Assembly: GCF_019793435.1 (NCBI RefSeq)
Contig: NZ_JAILYH010000018.1
Span: forward strand, 1-64,000
Source: Rhizobium redzepovicii
GTDB lineage: Bacteria > Pseudomonadota > Alphaproteobacteria > Rhizobiales > Rhizobiaceae
Reading direction: 5' to 3'
DNA: 64,000 nt
The notes beneath the pieces are model-generated. The model did no database searches and was not told the DNA's origin. It saw nothing but the letters and a program-made list of their open reading frames with translations. Positions 17,527 to 26,210 of this stretch are shown here, one piece after another. Made by a program: the position numbers and the translations under genes. Position 1 is the first letter of the stretch. Every line of letters begins with the position of its first letter.

Positions 17527-18246
17527 TTGGCAATTCTCGAACTCGATGGGGTCTCGAAGAAGTTCGGCGCATTGACAGTCGCCAAGCAGATTTCCTTTGC
17601 CGTCGGCGAAGGCGAGGCGCTGGGGATTATCGGGCCGAACGGCGCCGGCAAGTCGACGCTGTTCAATCTGACCACCGGCAATATCCCCGCCGACAGCGGA
17701 AGCATCCGCTTTCTCGGCGAAGATGTGACGCGCACGCCGCCGATGGCGCGCTGCCTTGCGGGAATGGGCCGCACCTTCCAGATCCCGCAGCCGTTCGAAA
17801 AGCTGACGGTTTTCGAAAACCTCCTGGTCGCCGGCGCCTTCGGCTCGCGGCGACGCGAGGCCGAGGTGTCGGACCGCTGCGCCGAAATCCTGGTGGATAC
17901 CGGGCTGATCGATCAGGCGAATGTGCTGGCCGGAAGCCTGTCGCTGCTGCAACGCAAGCGGCTGGAACTGGCCCGGGCACTGGCGACGGAACCGAAGCTG
18001 CTGTTGCTCGATGAAATCGCCGGTGGACTGACCGAGGGCGAGTGCCGGTCGCTGGTGGCCACCATCCGCGCCATTCACGCGCGCGGCGTTGCCGTCATCT
18101 GGATCGAGCACGTGCTGCACGCGCTGAATTCCGTCGTCGAGCGGCTGCTGGTGCTGCATTTCGGCAAGGTCATCGGCATCGGCAAGCCCGAGGACATCAT
18201 GGCGTCGCGCGATGTGCGTGAAATTTATCTGGGGATCGAGATCTGA
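17527..18246 (+). CDS. ABC transporter ATPase, LivG type
   Basis: One of the two ATPases of the Liv-type importer. Walker A is GPNGAGKST, Walker B LLLLDEIAGGL and the switch region VIWIEHV. The signature region reads SLSLLQRKRLELARAL, where many LivG proteins have a more canonical motif; this variant occurs in relatives. I favour a TTG start at 17527: GGGAGG is 7 nt upstream of it, whereas an ATG at 17521 would sit only 1 nt from that site. The stop overlaps the next start by one base (TGATG). Confidence 0.9.
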   Translation: MAILELDGVSKKFGALTVAKQISFAVGEGEALGIIGPNGAGKSTLFNLTTGNIPADSGSIRFLGEDVTRTPPMARCLAGMGRTFQIPQPFEKLTVFENLLVAGAFGSRRREAEVSDRCAEILVDTGLIDQANVLAGSLSLLQRKRLELARALATEPKLLLLDEIAGGLTEGECRSLVATIRAIHARGVAVIWIEHVLHALNSVVERLLVLHFGKVIGIGKPEDIMASRDVREIYLGIEI

Positions 18247-18965
18247 TGGCGCTTCTCGAAACCAGAGGCTTGACCGCCTCCTACGGCGATTTCCAGGCGC
18301 TATTTGGCATCGATATCATCGTCGGCGCCGGCGAGACCATCGCCATCATTGGCGCCAACGGGGCCGGCAAGACGACACTGATGCGCTCTGTCTCAGGCGA
18401 GCTCACCAATGCGCCGGCGTCGATCCTTTATCGCGACGAACCGATCGGCGCACTGCCGGCACCGGACATTCTGGCGCGCGGCGTCGCCATGGTGCCGGAA
18501 GGTCGGAAACTCTTCCCGTCGTTAAGCGTCGAGGAAAACCTGCTGATCGGCAATTATGGCCGCAAGGTCGACGGCCCGTGGACTCTCGAAAGCATCTTCG
18601 TGCTTTTCCCGATCCTGAAGGAGCGGCGCAATAATCCGGCAACGGCACTTTCCGGCGGGCAACAGCAAATGGTGGCGATCGGTCGCGGGCTGATGTCCAA
18701 TCCGGCGCTACTGCTCTGCGACGAGATCAGCCTCGGCCTCGCCCCGGTCGTGGTCCGCGATATATACGCCGCCTTTCCCAGGATCCGCGAGACCGGCGCT
18801 TCGATCGTCATCGTCGAACAGGATATTGCTCAGGCGCTGAAGGTGGCCGACCGCGTCTACTGCATGATGGAGGGGCGCGTGACGCTTTCCGGCCGCGCCT
18901 CAGACCTCAGCCGCGACGACATCCACAGGGCCTATTTCGGGACGGATCACCATGAACTGGCTTGA
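18246..18965 (+). CDS. ABC transporter ATPase, LivF type
   Basis: Second ATPase of the importer. Walker A is GANGAGKTT, the signature LSGGQQQMVAIGRGL, Walker B LLLCDEISLGLAPVV, and the His switch is replaced by the family-typical VIVEQDI. Translation is coupled to the preceding gene through a TGATG overlap, and it overlaps the permease start downstream by 14 bp. The length of 239 residues is typical for LivF. Confidence 0.92.
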   Translation: MALLETRGLTASYGDFQALFGIDIIVGAGETIAIIGANGAGKTTLMRSVSGELTNAPASILYRDEPIGALPAPDILARGVAMVPEGRKLFPSLSVEENLLIGNYGRKVDGPWTLESIFVLFPILKERRNNPATALSGGQQQMVAIGRGLMSNPALLLCDEISLGLAPVVVRDIYAAFPRIRETGASIVIVEQDIAQALKVADRVYCMMEGRVTLSGRASDLSRDDIHRAYFGTDHHELA

Positions 18966-19815
18966 TACCATTCTCCAGGGCGTGCTGCTCGGCGGGCTTT
19001 ACGCGCTGTTTGCGGCCGGCTTGAGCCTCGTCTTCGGCATCATGCGGCTGGTCAACCTCGCCCATGGCGACCTGATCGTGCTTGCTGCCTTCTTGATCTT
19101 GATCCTGGTGACGACGCTCGGGCTCAATCCCTTCGTGGCTGCCGCAATCGCGGCGCCATTGATGTTTGCCATCGGCTGGGGCCTGCAATATTTCCTGCTC
19201 AACCGCACGCTCGGCAAGGATATCCTGCCTCCGCTGCTCGTCACCTTCGGGCTGTCGGTCGTGATCCAGAACGCCCTGCTCGAGGGATTTTCCGCCGATA
19301 GCCGCCGCGTCTTTGCCGGCAGCCTAGAAAGCGCCTCCGTCAATCTCGGCCCGGTCACCGCCGGCATCATGCCGCTGATGACCTTCATTTCGGCCGTCGC
19401 CGTCATCATCTGCCTCAATCAGCTGATCTATCGCACATCCGTTGGCCGCGCCTTCCGGGCGACCTCGGACGATCCGGTGACGGCAGGGCTGATGGGAATT
19501 CGGCCGCAACGCATCTTCGCCATGGCGACGGGGCTTGCCATGGTCGTGGTGACGATCGCCGCCCTCTATCTCGGGACGCGCGCCAATTTCGATCCGACCT
19601 CCGGGCCGGCGCGGCTGATCTATGCCTTCGAAGTGGTAATCATCGGCGGGCTTGGGTCGCTCTGGGGCACGCTTGCCGGCGGCATCATCCTGGGCGTTGC
19701 CCAGACGGTGGGTGCCGCAATCAATCCGGAGTGGCAGATCCTTGCCGGTCATCTGGCATTCCTCGCCGTTCTCCTGTTCAGACCGCGCGGCCTTTTCCCG
19801 CGCGCAGTGGATTGA
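18952..19815 (+). CDS. ABC transporter permease, LivH type
   Basis: An integral inner-membrane subunit with about eight hydrophobic segments, beginning LDTILQGVLLGGLYALFAAG. The conserved LivH segment GLSLVFGIMRLVNLAHGDLI and the coupling region YAFEVVIIGGLGSLWGTLAG are present. At 287 residues it is of normal length. It overlaps the end of the LivF-type gene and is followed 9 nt later by the LivM-type gene. Confidence 0.92.
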   Translation: MNWLDTILQGVLLGGLYALFAAGLSLVFGIMRLVNLAHGDLIVLAAFLILILVTTLGLNPFVAAAIAAPLMFAIGWGLQYFLLNRTLGKDILPPLLVTFGLSVVIQNALLEGFSADSRRVFAGSLESASVNLGPVTAGIMPLMTFISAVAVIICLNQLIYRTSVGRAFRATSDDPVTAGLMGIRPQRIFAMATGLAMVVVTIAALYLGTRANFDPTSGPARLIYAFEVVIIGGLGSLWGTLAGGIILGVAQTVGAAINPEWQILAGHLAFLAVLLFRPRGLFPRAVD

Positions 19816-19824
19816 GGTGCATCG

Positions 19825-20910
19825 ATGACCATGGCCATTCCATCCTTCACCGTCGAGACACGCACCAGGGCATCAGCATTGTCCGCCGTGGCAGTGATTG
19901 CTCTCTTGCTGCTTGCCTTCGCCGCACCCTTCATTGTCTCGCGCGGCGTCATTCAGGACCTGTTCTTCATCCTCACCATGCTGGTGCTGGCGCAGAACTG
20001 GAACCTGCTTGCCGGTTATGCCGGGCTGATCTCGGTCGGCCAGCAGGCCTTCGTCGGCTTCGGCGCCTACACTATGTTCGGCTGCGTCATCCTGTTCGGC
20101 TTCGATCCGATCGCGGCCATCCTGATTGCCGGCGTGTTTTCGGTTGCCCTTGCCATTCCCACGGCCTTCTTCACCTTCCGTCTCTACGGTCCCTATTTTG
20201 CCATCGGCACCTGGGTGGTGGCCGAGGTCGTGCGGCTGCTGCTGGCCCAGTGGAAGGCGCTCGGCGGCGGCACCGGCACCTCGCTGCCGCGCGATGCGAC
20301 GCGTGAGATGATGGGTGTCGGCGCGATGCGCGACCTCTTCGGCATGAAAGCTTCTGAGGCGGGCGATGCGCTGACTTACTGGATGGCGCTGATCCTCGTT
20401 GTCGCCACAATCGGCTTCATCTATGGACTTCTGCGCAGCAAGCAGGGCCTCGGTCTCGCGGCCGTCCGTGACAACGAACAGGCCGCCCGCGCCGTCGGCG
20501 TCGATGCGCGGCGGACGAAGATGTTGGTTTATCTCGCCACCGCCTTCATGACGGGCATTGCCGGGGCGTTGATCTACGTGCAGAAGGCCCGCATCTCGCC
20601 GGACGCAGCCTTCTCGGTCACCGACTGGACGGCCTATGTCATCTTCATCGTCGTGATCGGCGGTATCGGGACGATCGAGGGACCGATCCTCGGCGTCATC
20701 ATCTTCTTTCTCTTACAGAACCTGTTGGCCGACTACGGCTCCTGGTACCTGCTGGTGCTCGGCCTTCTCGGCATCGCCACTATGCTTCTCGCGCCGCGCG
20801 GCCTCTGGGGTTTGTTCTCCGAGCGCACCGATATCCAGCTTTTTCCGGTTCGCCGCGTCCTGAAGGGCGGGCCGCTCAATCTCACGCATAGGGGAGGGCC
20901 TCATGGCTGA
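19825..20910 (+). CDS. ABC transporter permease, LivM type
   Basis: The partner permease of 361 residues, with hydrophobic segments throughout, the LivM segment NLLAGYAGLISVGQQAFVGF and the coupling loop IVVIGGIGTIEGPILG. It completes a five-part Liv-type importer placed between two sets of ring-cleavage enzymes. Its last bases overlap the start of the monooxygenase gene by 8 nt, so transport and ring hydroxylation are translated together. Confidence 0.92.
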   Translation: MTMAIPSFTVETRTRASALSAVAVIALLLLAFAAPFIVSRGVIQDLFFILTMLVLAQNWNLLAGYAGLISVGQQAFVGFGAYTMFGCVILFGFDPIAAILIAGVFSVALAIPTAFFTFRLYGPYFAIGTWVVAEVVRLLLAQWKALGGGTGTSLPRDATREMMGVGAMRDLFGMKASEAGDALTYWMALILVVATIGFIYGLLRSKQGLGLAAVRDNEQAARAVGVDARRTKMLVYLATAFMTGIAGALIYVQKARISPDAAFSVTDWTAYVIFIVVIGGIGTIEGPILGVIIFFLLQNLLADYGSWYLLVLGLLGIATMLLAPRGLWGLFSERTDIQLFPVRRVLKGGPLNLTHRGGPHG

Positions 20911-22669
20911 CATTACCACTGACGTACTCATCATCGGCACCGGCCCGGCAGTCTCCGCCACCGCCGCACTGCTCTCGTCCTACGGGGTCGAGAACCTGGT
21001 GATCAACCGCTACCGCTGGCTCGCCAGCACGCCGCGCGCCCACATCACCAACCAGCGCACCATGGAAGTGCTGCGTGATCTCGGTCGCGATGTGGAGGAC
21101 GAGGCTTATATGTTCGCGGCTGAGCAAGACCTGATGGGCGAGAACGTGTTCTGCACCTCGCTCACCGGGGAGGAGATTGGCCGGATGAAGAGCTGGGGCA
21201 AACATCCGCTATCGCGCGCCGAGCACCAGCTGTCATCGCCGGCTCATATGAACGATCTGCCGCAGACCTTCATGGAGCCGCTGCTGTTCAAGACGGCCTG
21301 TTCGCGTGGCAGCCAATCGCGCATGTCGACGGAATATCTGAGCCATGCGCAGGACGAAGACGGGGTCATGACAACCTGTCTCGACCGGCTGACCGGCAAG
21401 GAATTTACCGTCCGATCAAAGTATCTGGTCGGTGCCGATGGCGGCAATTCCAAGGTTGCGGAACATGCGGGCCTCACATTCGAAGGCAAGATGGGTGTTG
21501 CCGGTTCGATGAACATTCTGTTCAAGGCCGATCTGTCGCGACTGGTCGCCCATCGTCCCTCGGTGCTTTATTGGGTGCTGCAGCCGGGTGCTGATGTCGG
21601 CGGCATCGGCATGGGGCTGGTGCGTATGGTCAGGCCCTGGGACGAATGGCTGATCGTCTGGGGTTACGATATCAATCAGCCACCCCCTTCGGTGGATGAA
21701 GCGCATGCGAAGAAGGTCGTGCGCGACCTGGTCGGCGATCCCGATCTCGAGATGACCATCAAGTCGGTCTCGACCTGGACCGTCAACAATATGTACGCCA
21801 CGTCAATGTCGAATGGCCGCGTCTTCTGCATGGGCGACGCCACCCACCGCCATCCGCCGTCAAACGGGCTCGGCTCGAACACCTCGATCCAGGATGCATT
21901 CAACCTCGCATGGAAGCTGGCTTTCGTCCTCAAGGGCACCGCTGACCCGAGGCTTCTCGATAGCTATCAGGATGAGCGAGCGCCTGTCGCCAAGCAGATC
22001 GTCACCCGCGCCAACAAGTCGATCGAAGAGTTCGGGCCGATTTTCAAGGCGCTTGGTCTGCTTGATTCGATTGATCCGGTGAAGATGCAACAGAACATGG
22101 ATGCCCGCTGCAACAACACTGTCGCGGCCGAGGAGCAACGGGCCGCGATCCGCAAGGCGATTGCCGACAAGGTCTACGAGTTCGATTGCCATGGCGTCGA
22201 GATGAACCAGCGCTATCGATCCGGCGCGATCGTAACGGATGGCCAGGCGGAACCGGCCTTCGCCAGGGATCCGGAACTGCACTGCCAGCAGACGAGCTGG
22301 CCAGGGGCAAGGCTGCCGCATGCCTGGGTATATTCGGCGACAGGTGAAACGCTGTCGACGCTGGACCTTGCCGGACATGGCAAGTTTACCGTGCTCACCG
22401 GCATTGGCGGGCAGGGCTGGATCGAGGCCGCCCGAACCCTTGGGAAGGAACTGGGCATCGATATTGCCGCACACCTGATCGGTCCACGTCAACCCTGGCA
22501 GGACTTCGCCGGCGACTGGGCGAATATGCGCGAAATTCGAGACAGCGGCGTCCTCCTCGTGCGTCCCGACCATCATGTCGCCTGGCGAAGTGAAGCGATC
22601 GTTGAAGATCCGTCAGCCGAGCTGCGACGCGTGATGACCACGGTTTTGGGGAGACACGGCAATGATTGA
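20903..22669 (+). CDS. FAD-dependent aromatic monooxygenase (phenol/resorcinol hydroxylase type)
   Basis: A 588-residue flavoprotein hydroxylase of the TfdB/PheA/MhpA family. The N-terminal dinucleotide fold is TDVLIIGTGPAVSATAALL, the middle motif is YLVGADGGNSKVAEHAG, and the FAD-phosphate site is FCMGDATHRHPPSNGLGSNT. A thioredoxin-like C-terminal domain follows (TVLTGIGGQGW). In this operon it would hydroxylate resorcinol or a related phenol to hydroxyquinol using NAD(P)H and O2. One oddity is that the first motif is GTGPAV where relatives normally have GxGPAG. The ATG overlaps livM and the gene overlaps the next dioxygenase by 8 nt. Confidence 0.88.
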   Translation: MADITTDVLIIGTGPAVSATAALLSSYGVENLVINRYRWLASTPRAHITNQRTMEVLRDLGRDVEDEAYMFAAEQDLMGENVFCTSLTGEEIGRMKSWGKHPLSRAEHQLSSPAHMNDLPQTFMEPLLFKTACSRGSQSRMSTEYLSHAQDEDGVMTTCLDRLTGKEFTVRSKYLVGADGGNSKVAEHAGLTFEGKMGVAGSMNILFKADLSRLVAHRPSVLYWVLQPGADVGGIGMGLVRMVRPWDEWLIVWGYDINQPPPSVDEAHAKKVVRDLVGDPDLEMTIKSVSTWTVNNMYATSMSNGRVFCMGDATHRHPPSNGLGSNTSIQDAFNLAWKLAFVLKGTADPRLLDSYQDERAPVAKQIVTRANKSIEEFGPIFKALGLLDSIDPVKMQQNMDARCNNTVAAEEQRAAIRKAIADKVYEFDCHGVEMNQRYRSGAIVTDGQAEPAFARDPELHCQQTSWPGARLPHAWVYSATGETLSTLDLAGHGKFTVLTGIGGQGWIEAARTLGKELGIDIAAHLIGPRQPWQDFAGDWANMREIRDSGVLLVRPDHHVAWRSEAIVEDPSAELRRVMTTVLGRHGND

Positions 22670-23549
22670 CGCACATGAAAAGGGTTTCTTCACAGAAGAG
22701 AACTCTGTCGAGGTGGTCACGAGCCGTAACGCCACCGCCAAAGACCAGCGCCTGAAGCGCGTGATGGAGGTCGTGACACGCAAGCTGCACGAGGCGGTGA
22801 AGGAGCTTGAGCCGACGCAGGACGAATGGATGGAGGCAATCCTCTTTCTCACCCGCACAGGGCACACATGCAACGAATGGCGACAGGAATTTATCCTGCT
22901 GTCGGACGTGCTCGGCGTATCGATGCTGGTCGACGCCATCAATAACCGCAAGCCCTCAGGCGCCTCCGAAAGCACTGTTCTTGGCCCGTTTCACGTTGCC
23001 GACGCGCCGGAACTGCCGATGGGTACCAATATCTGCCTCGATCAGAAGGGCGAGGACATGGTGATTGGCGGCCGCATCCTCGGCACGGACGGCAAGCCGG
23101 TTGCCGGCGCTGTTATCGACGTCTGGCAGGCTAACGACGAAGGCTTCTACGACGTGCAGCAGAAGGGGATCCAACCAGACTTCAACCTTCGCGGCATCTT
23201 CCGCACCGGCGCGGATGGCCGCTATTGGTTTCGAGCCGTCAAGCCCAAATATTACCCGATCCCGGACGATGGACCGGTTGGTAAGCTGCTCGGCGCGCTC
23301 GGTCGTCATCCCTACAGGCCCGCTCACCTGCACTACATTATCAAGGCCGACGGCTTCGAGACACTGACGACGCATATTTTTGATCCGGACGACCCGTACA
23401 TACACTCTGACGCCGTCTTTGGTGTGAAGGAGAGCTTGCTTGCCAAGTTCCAGCACGTCGAAAATTCGGTGCGCGCTAAAGACTTCGGTTTCTCTGGCAA
23501 GTTCTGGCAGATAGAGCACGATTTCGTGCTGGCCCGGACCGAGGAGTAG
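22662..23549 (+). CDS. Intradiol dioxygenase, hydroxyquinol 1,2-dioxygenase type (copy 2)
   Basis: A 295-residue Fe(III) intradiol dioxygenase with the N-terminal linker domain (VMEVVTRKLHEAVKELEPTQ) and ligand motifs DEGFYDVQQ, KYYPIPDDGPVG and RPAHLHY. It is the better match to the canonical YPIPDDGPVG form. It should convert hydroxyquinol to maleylacetate. It overlaps the monooxygenase gene by 8 nt, pairing hydroxylation with ring opening, while the first dioxygenase is paired with maleylacetate reductase. Two such enzymes in one operon is redundant unless their substrates differ. Confidence 0.92.
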   Translation: MIDAHEKGFFTEENSVEVVTSRNATAKDQRLKRVMEVVTRKLHEAVKELEPTQDEWMEAILFLTRTGHTCNEWRQEFILLSDVLGVSMLVDAINNRKPSGASESTVLGPFHVADAPELPMGTNICLDQKGEDMVIGGRILGTDGKPVAGAVIDVWQANDEGFYDVQQKGIQPDFNLRGIFRTGADGRYWFRAVKPKYYPIPDDGPVGKLLGALGRHPYRPAHLHYIIKADGFETLTTHIFDPDDPYIHSDAVFGVKESLLAKFQHVENSVRAKDFGFSGKFWQIEHDFVLARTEE

Positions 23550-23559
23550 CATTGCTCGC

Positions 23560-23743
23560 CAGCCGGCGTTCTGACGAAGAAGGCCGTAATGGCCAATGCA
23601 ATGGAGATGATCGCGCCGCAAGGGAACGCGGCTCGAGTTCCGTCAATCATAGCCGCAGCAGCATCAGCGCCAGCCAACGCGTCATTTGAGCTGGTCTTTG
23701 CGGTTGCATGCGTCCAAATGGTATGCCCATACACAAGTTCCAT
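23560..23743 (-). pseudogene. Possible C-terminal remnant of an MFS transporter
   Basis: Read on the minus strand, this stretch gives a short linker (ALAGADAAAAMIDGTRAAFP) and a hydrophobic helix (GAIISIALAITAFFVRTPA). That is the typical last linker and final transmembrane helix of DHA2-type drug/aromatic exporters. The frame then runs on antisense into the dioxygenase gene without the expected stop, and nothing upstream continues the protein. It is most likely a decayed fragment. An alternative 60-codon plus-strand frame at 23589-23771 is less protein-like. Confidence 0.4.
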
Positions 23744-24379
23744 AACGTTGATTACGCCGCAAAATATGTAGCCGGCTACCTCAATCTACAGGTACCCCGT
23801 CGTTTGACAACGATGACGCCACGCATCTGCGGGGCGAAGAGCAACCTTCGACTAACTGCACGCGACGATGGCATATGTGCAGCGACGGGCAGCCCCCTGG
23901 CATCGAGAGCCGTCATCCGTGCCTCGGCCATTTTGCGTGCGCCCGACTGGTTTGGGTAATCGCCCCAGCGGTCGAAAGCTTCCGGGTTTCGCCGATCGGT
24001 GGCCACAACTTTCTGGGGCGGCCTGATTTCGACGATAGACGGCTTGGCGCGACGCATGGATCTCCGGGCGGCGAACCGCAGCTCGGCAAACCACATTGAT
24101 GACAAAGGGCAACTGCCCGGCCGGGTGAACTCGTCGCATCCGGGTTCGACTCTATGACTTGAGGACAGAGCACGGGCTTGCCGTTGCAGTGTATCGGTAC
24201 GGCAATATCGAGACGCTGGCCCCATGTCCAGTACCTCCCATTGCTGTCGTGGGCCGCTCCTCCGCGGGCTCGATGAGGCATGTCTGACCGGAGACCGGCT
24301 GCGCCTCGATCGTCTTACCGCAACGGCCATTCGCAGATTTCTTACCCCGGACGTCACGTCCTCCTCTCCCGCTAACAAA
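23744..24379. other. 640-bp stretch without a confident gene
   Basis: All six frames have long open stretches because of high GC, but none gives a recognisable domain. The longest minus-strand frame (23776-24378) is Arg/Pro/Ser-rich in the way of a spurious frame. No repeat is evident before the DUF736 leader. Confidence 0.4.
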
Positions 24380-24504
24380 TCTGCGTCTTGCCGCCCTCCA
24401 TTTCATTTTGGCCTTATCAGGTGCGGTCCGATCGTCACCGGTCTTTGCGACAGCCATCGAGGCCGCGATGGGCGCGGCCCGATACACACGAAAGGAACTT
24501 GAAC
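24380..24504 (+). promoter_or_regulatory. DUF736 leader with palindrome shared with ardC
   Basis: Contains the perfect inverted repeat GGCCGCG (24461-24467), ATGGG, CGCGGCC (24473-24479), 25 nt before the ATG at 24505. It has the same form and position as the ardC leader palindrome at 12037-12055. The TTGCCGyCCTCCAyTTC block is also shared. AAAGGAA precedes the start codon. Confidence 0.55.
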
Positions 24505-24816
24505 ATGGCTACCATCGGCATCTTCACCGCAAACGAAAACGGCTTCACCGGCTCGATCCGCACTCTCGCGCTCAACGTCAAGGCCCGCATCGCCCGCGTC
24601 GAAAATCCATCCGACAAGGGTCCGCACTTCCGTATCTACGCTGGCAACGTCGAGCTCGGTGCGGCCTGGCAGAAGCGTTCCAACGAGAGCGACCGCGACT
24701 ACCTCTCGGTCAAGCTGGACGACCCGAGCTTCCCGGCCCCGATCTACGCGACGCTTTCGGTGGTCGAAGGCGAGGACGACTACCAGTTGATCTGGTCCCG
24801 CCAAAACCGAGACTGA
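24505..24816 (+). CDS. DUF736 family protein
   Basis: A 103-residue protein matching the DUF736 family throughout: [18 protein letters not shown], then [18 protein letters not shown] and [19 protein letters not shown]. Members are frequent on rhizobial and agrobacterial plasmids beside conjugation and antirestriction genes; no biochemical function is established. A strong 14-bp hairpin follows the stop. Its leader resembles that of ardC, which suggests that the two are expressed under the same conditions, possibly after plasmid entry. Confidence 0.92.
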   Translation: MATIGIFTANENGFTGSIRTLALNVKARIARVENPSDKGPHFRIYAGNVELGAAWQKRSNESDRDYLSVKLDDPSFPAPIYATLSVVEGEDDYQLIWSRQNRD

Positions 24817-24820
24817 GATC

Positions 24821-24854
24821 CCGCTGGCCCCGCCGCTTGAGGCGGGGCCAGCGG
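24821..24854 (+). terminator. Strong hairpin after the DUF736 gene
   Basis: A perfect 14-bp GC-rich stem (24821-24834 with 24841-24854) around a 6-nt loop GCTTGA, 4 nt after the stop codon. No U-run follows, but the stem strength and position fit a terminator or 3-prime protecting hairpin. Confidence 0.6.
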
Positions 24855-25104
24855 CCCGCTTAGAGAAAGCCGACAATCGGCCTCGAGGCCGCCCACGACC
24901 CTTTAGAGCGGATACCAGTGATGAGCGCACTTAAATGGAAGACATCACGCAACAATTCGCCAACTCCATACCGCGACTGGCCGATATCGTTCCTCAGCGA
25001 GGTCGGCGCGGCACTCTTGAGACCTACTGGAACCGGCGGCAGTGATGTGCCAGCAGGGGCCGTTTCGGCGGTCGTGGTAATGCTTCAAGACCGAGGCGAT
25101 CGGA

Positions 25105-25371
25105 TCATCCCTGCAAATATCGGAGAGTTGATCTTGGCTGATAGCCGCGGGCACGTTTTTGCTTCACCAGGGCGAGGAACAGGCGAACCGCTTCCTCCTC
25201 CCGTTCGAAGACGTGCTGTTTCTCCTGGCCATGCTGGCCGATGCGTCCCCATCGCCGGATCAGGCAGGCTTCTCCAAACATTGTCTGCCCGATTTCCATG
25301 GCGTAGTAGCGCGCCATGTTCTTTGCCGGATCAGCGCGTTCGATATAGAGGTGGTAGGGCTGTGCAAGCAT
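25105..25371 (-). CDS. WGR-domain protein
   Basis: This 88-residue protein carries one WGR domain: YHLYIERADPAKNMARYYAM, then LIRRWGRIGQHGQEKQHVFE. WGR domains bind nucleic acid and in bacteria occur in small free-standing proteins or fused to helicase- and ligase-like modules. I place the start at the ATG at 25371 just before the domain (MLAQPYHLY); the frame remains open to 25554. It is transcribed opposite to DUF736. The role is unknown; plasmid location next to DUF736 suggests DNA transfer or processing, which is inference. Confidence 0.8.
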   Translation of the reverse strand: MLAQPYHLYIERADPAKNMARYYAMEIGQTMFGEACLIRRWGRIGQHGQEKQHVFEREEEAVRLFLALVKQKRARGYQPRSTLRYLQG

Positions 25372-25851
25372 GCTGCCATGATCGCCAAACAGTATTGCGA
25401 CGTCCAACGACACATTTGAATCAATCACATGCGACCGATTCAAGTTTGTGATGGATGGCACCGGGGCGAGGCGCCATTGGCGCACGGCTCTCATCGCATC
25501 GCGACCGAGGCCAGCTGGCGGTCTTCGCCGGATCCGGTCAAGATCCTCTTGCAACGCAAAGCAGACTGTGCACGAAATCGTCGTGTCGAGCTTGCCGAAC
25601 CGTCTAATGTGGCCAGCAATGCTGGCAGGCGGTCGCGTCCTTTCAGGACGCGGTTTTATCTCTCTGACTGCCCATTGTGCACCCGCCGCTCCGGCGTCAA
25701 GGACATCGCGGCCCCTCCAATTTTCCGCACCGCAGGCGGCACAGAAAATCGGTTCCTCCGCTCGCCGCGTGGCGGCCGCGTTCCGCAGTCCCTGACCCCT
25801 CGCGAGCTACGATGCGGCCCCCTTTCGTCAGAAAACGAAAAGGAGACTCTG

Positions 25852-26169
25852 ATGACAAGGCATGAAATCAATCAAATGGATGGAGAAGTCCCCAAGCTGC
25901 GGCCTCAACAGTCGGACTTGCTTGAAAATTTGCGTCATAATTTCGATGCGGAAGTCCATCTTCCAGCCGATATCCCACGCGAATTTCTGTCGGCAGCGTT
26001 ACTCTTTGCGATCGACAAAAAGGTGGATTTCGGCTTGTTCCATCAGGCCGACCGGATCATCATCGCATATTTCGGCGGCGACGAAATTTACCTTCCGTCC
26101 CGGTGGTCCGATAAGCGCTGGCATATCGGTGTCGAGGATAGAGAGCCGTTCTTCGATCCCGCGGGTTGA
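25852..26169 (+). CDS. Conserved hypothetical protein (105 aa)
   Basis: A 105-residue acidic protein with DLLENLRHNFDAEVHLPADI followed by FLSAALLFAIDKKVDFGLFH and a C-terminal FGGDEIYLPSRWSDKRWHIG. No known domain is recognised. Translation is well supported by AGGAG 6 nt before the ATG, and a strong hairpin terminator follows 5 nt after the stop. It stands between the WGR gene and traG. Confidence 0.65.
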   Translation: MTRHEINQMDGEVPKLRPQQSDLLENLRHNFDAEVHLPADIPREFLSAALLFAIDKKVDFGLFHQADRIIIAYFGGDEIYLPSRWSDKRWHIGVEDREPFFDPAG

Positions 26170-26174
26170 GACCC

Positions 26175-26210
26175 AGACCAGAGGCGGCCGCCGCCTCTGG
26201 TCTTTGCCTT
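26175..26210 (+). terminator. Intrinsic terminator
   Basis: A perfect 13-bp stem (26175-26187 with 26191-26203) around a CCG loop, followed by TTGCCTTG. It starts 5 nt after the hypothetical gene and could also end traG transcription read from the other side. Confidence 0.7.

Noticed and set aside
23776-24378. 200-codon minus-strand frame upstream of DUF736
   Set aside because: Arg/Ser/Pro-rich composition, no ribosome binding site and no family; likely a spurious GC-rich frame.
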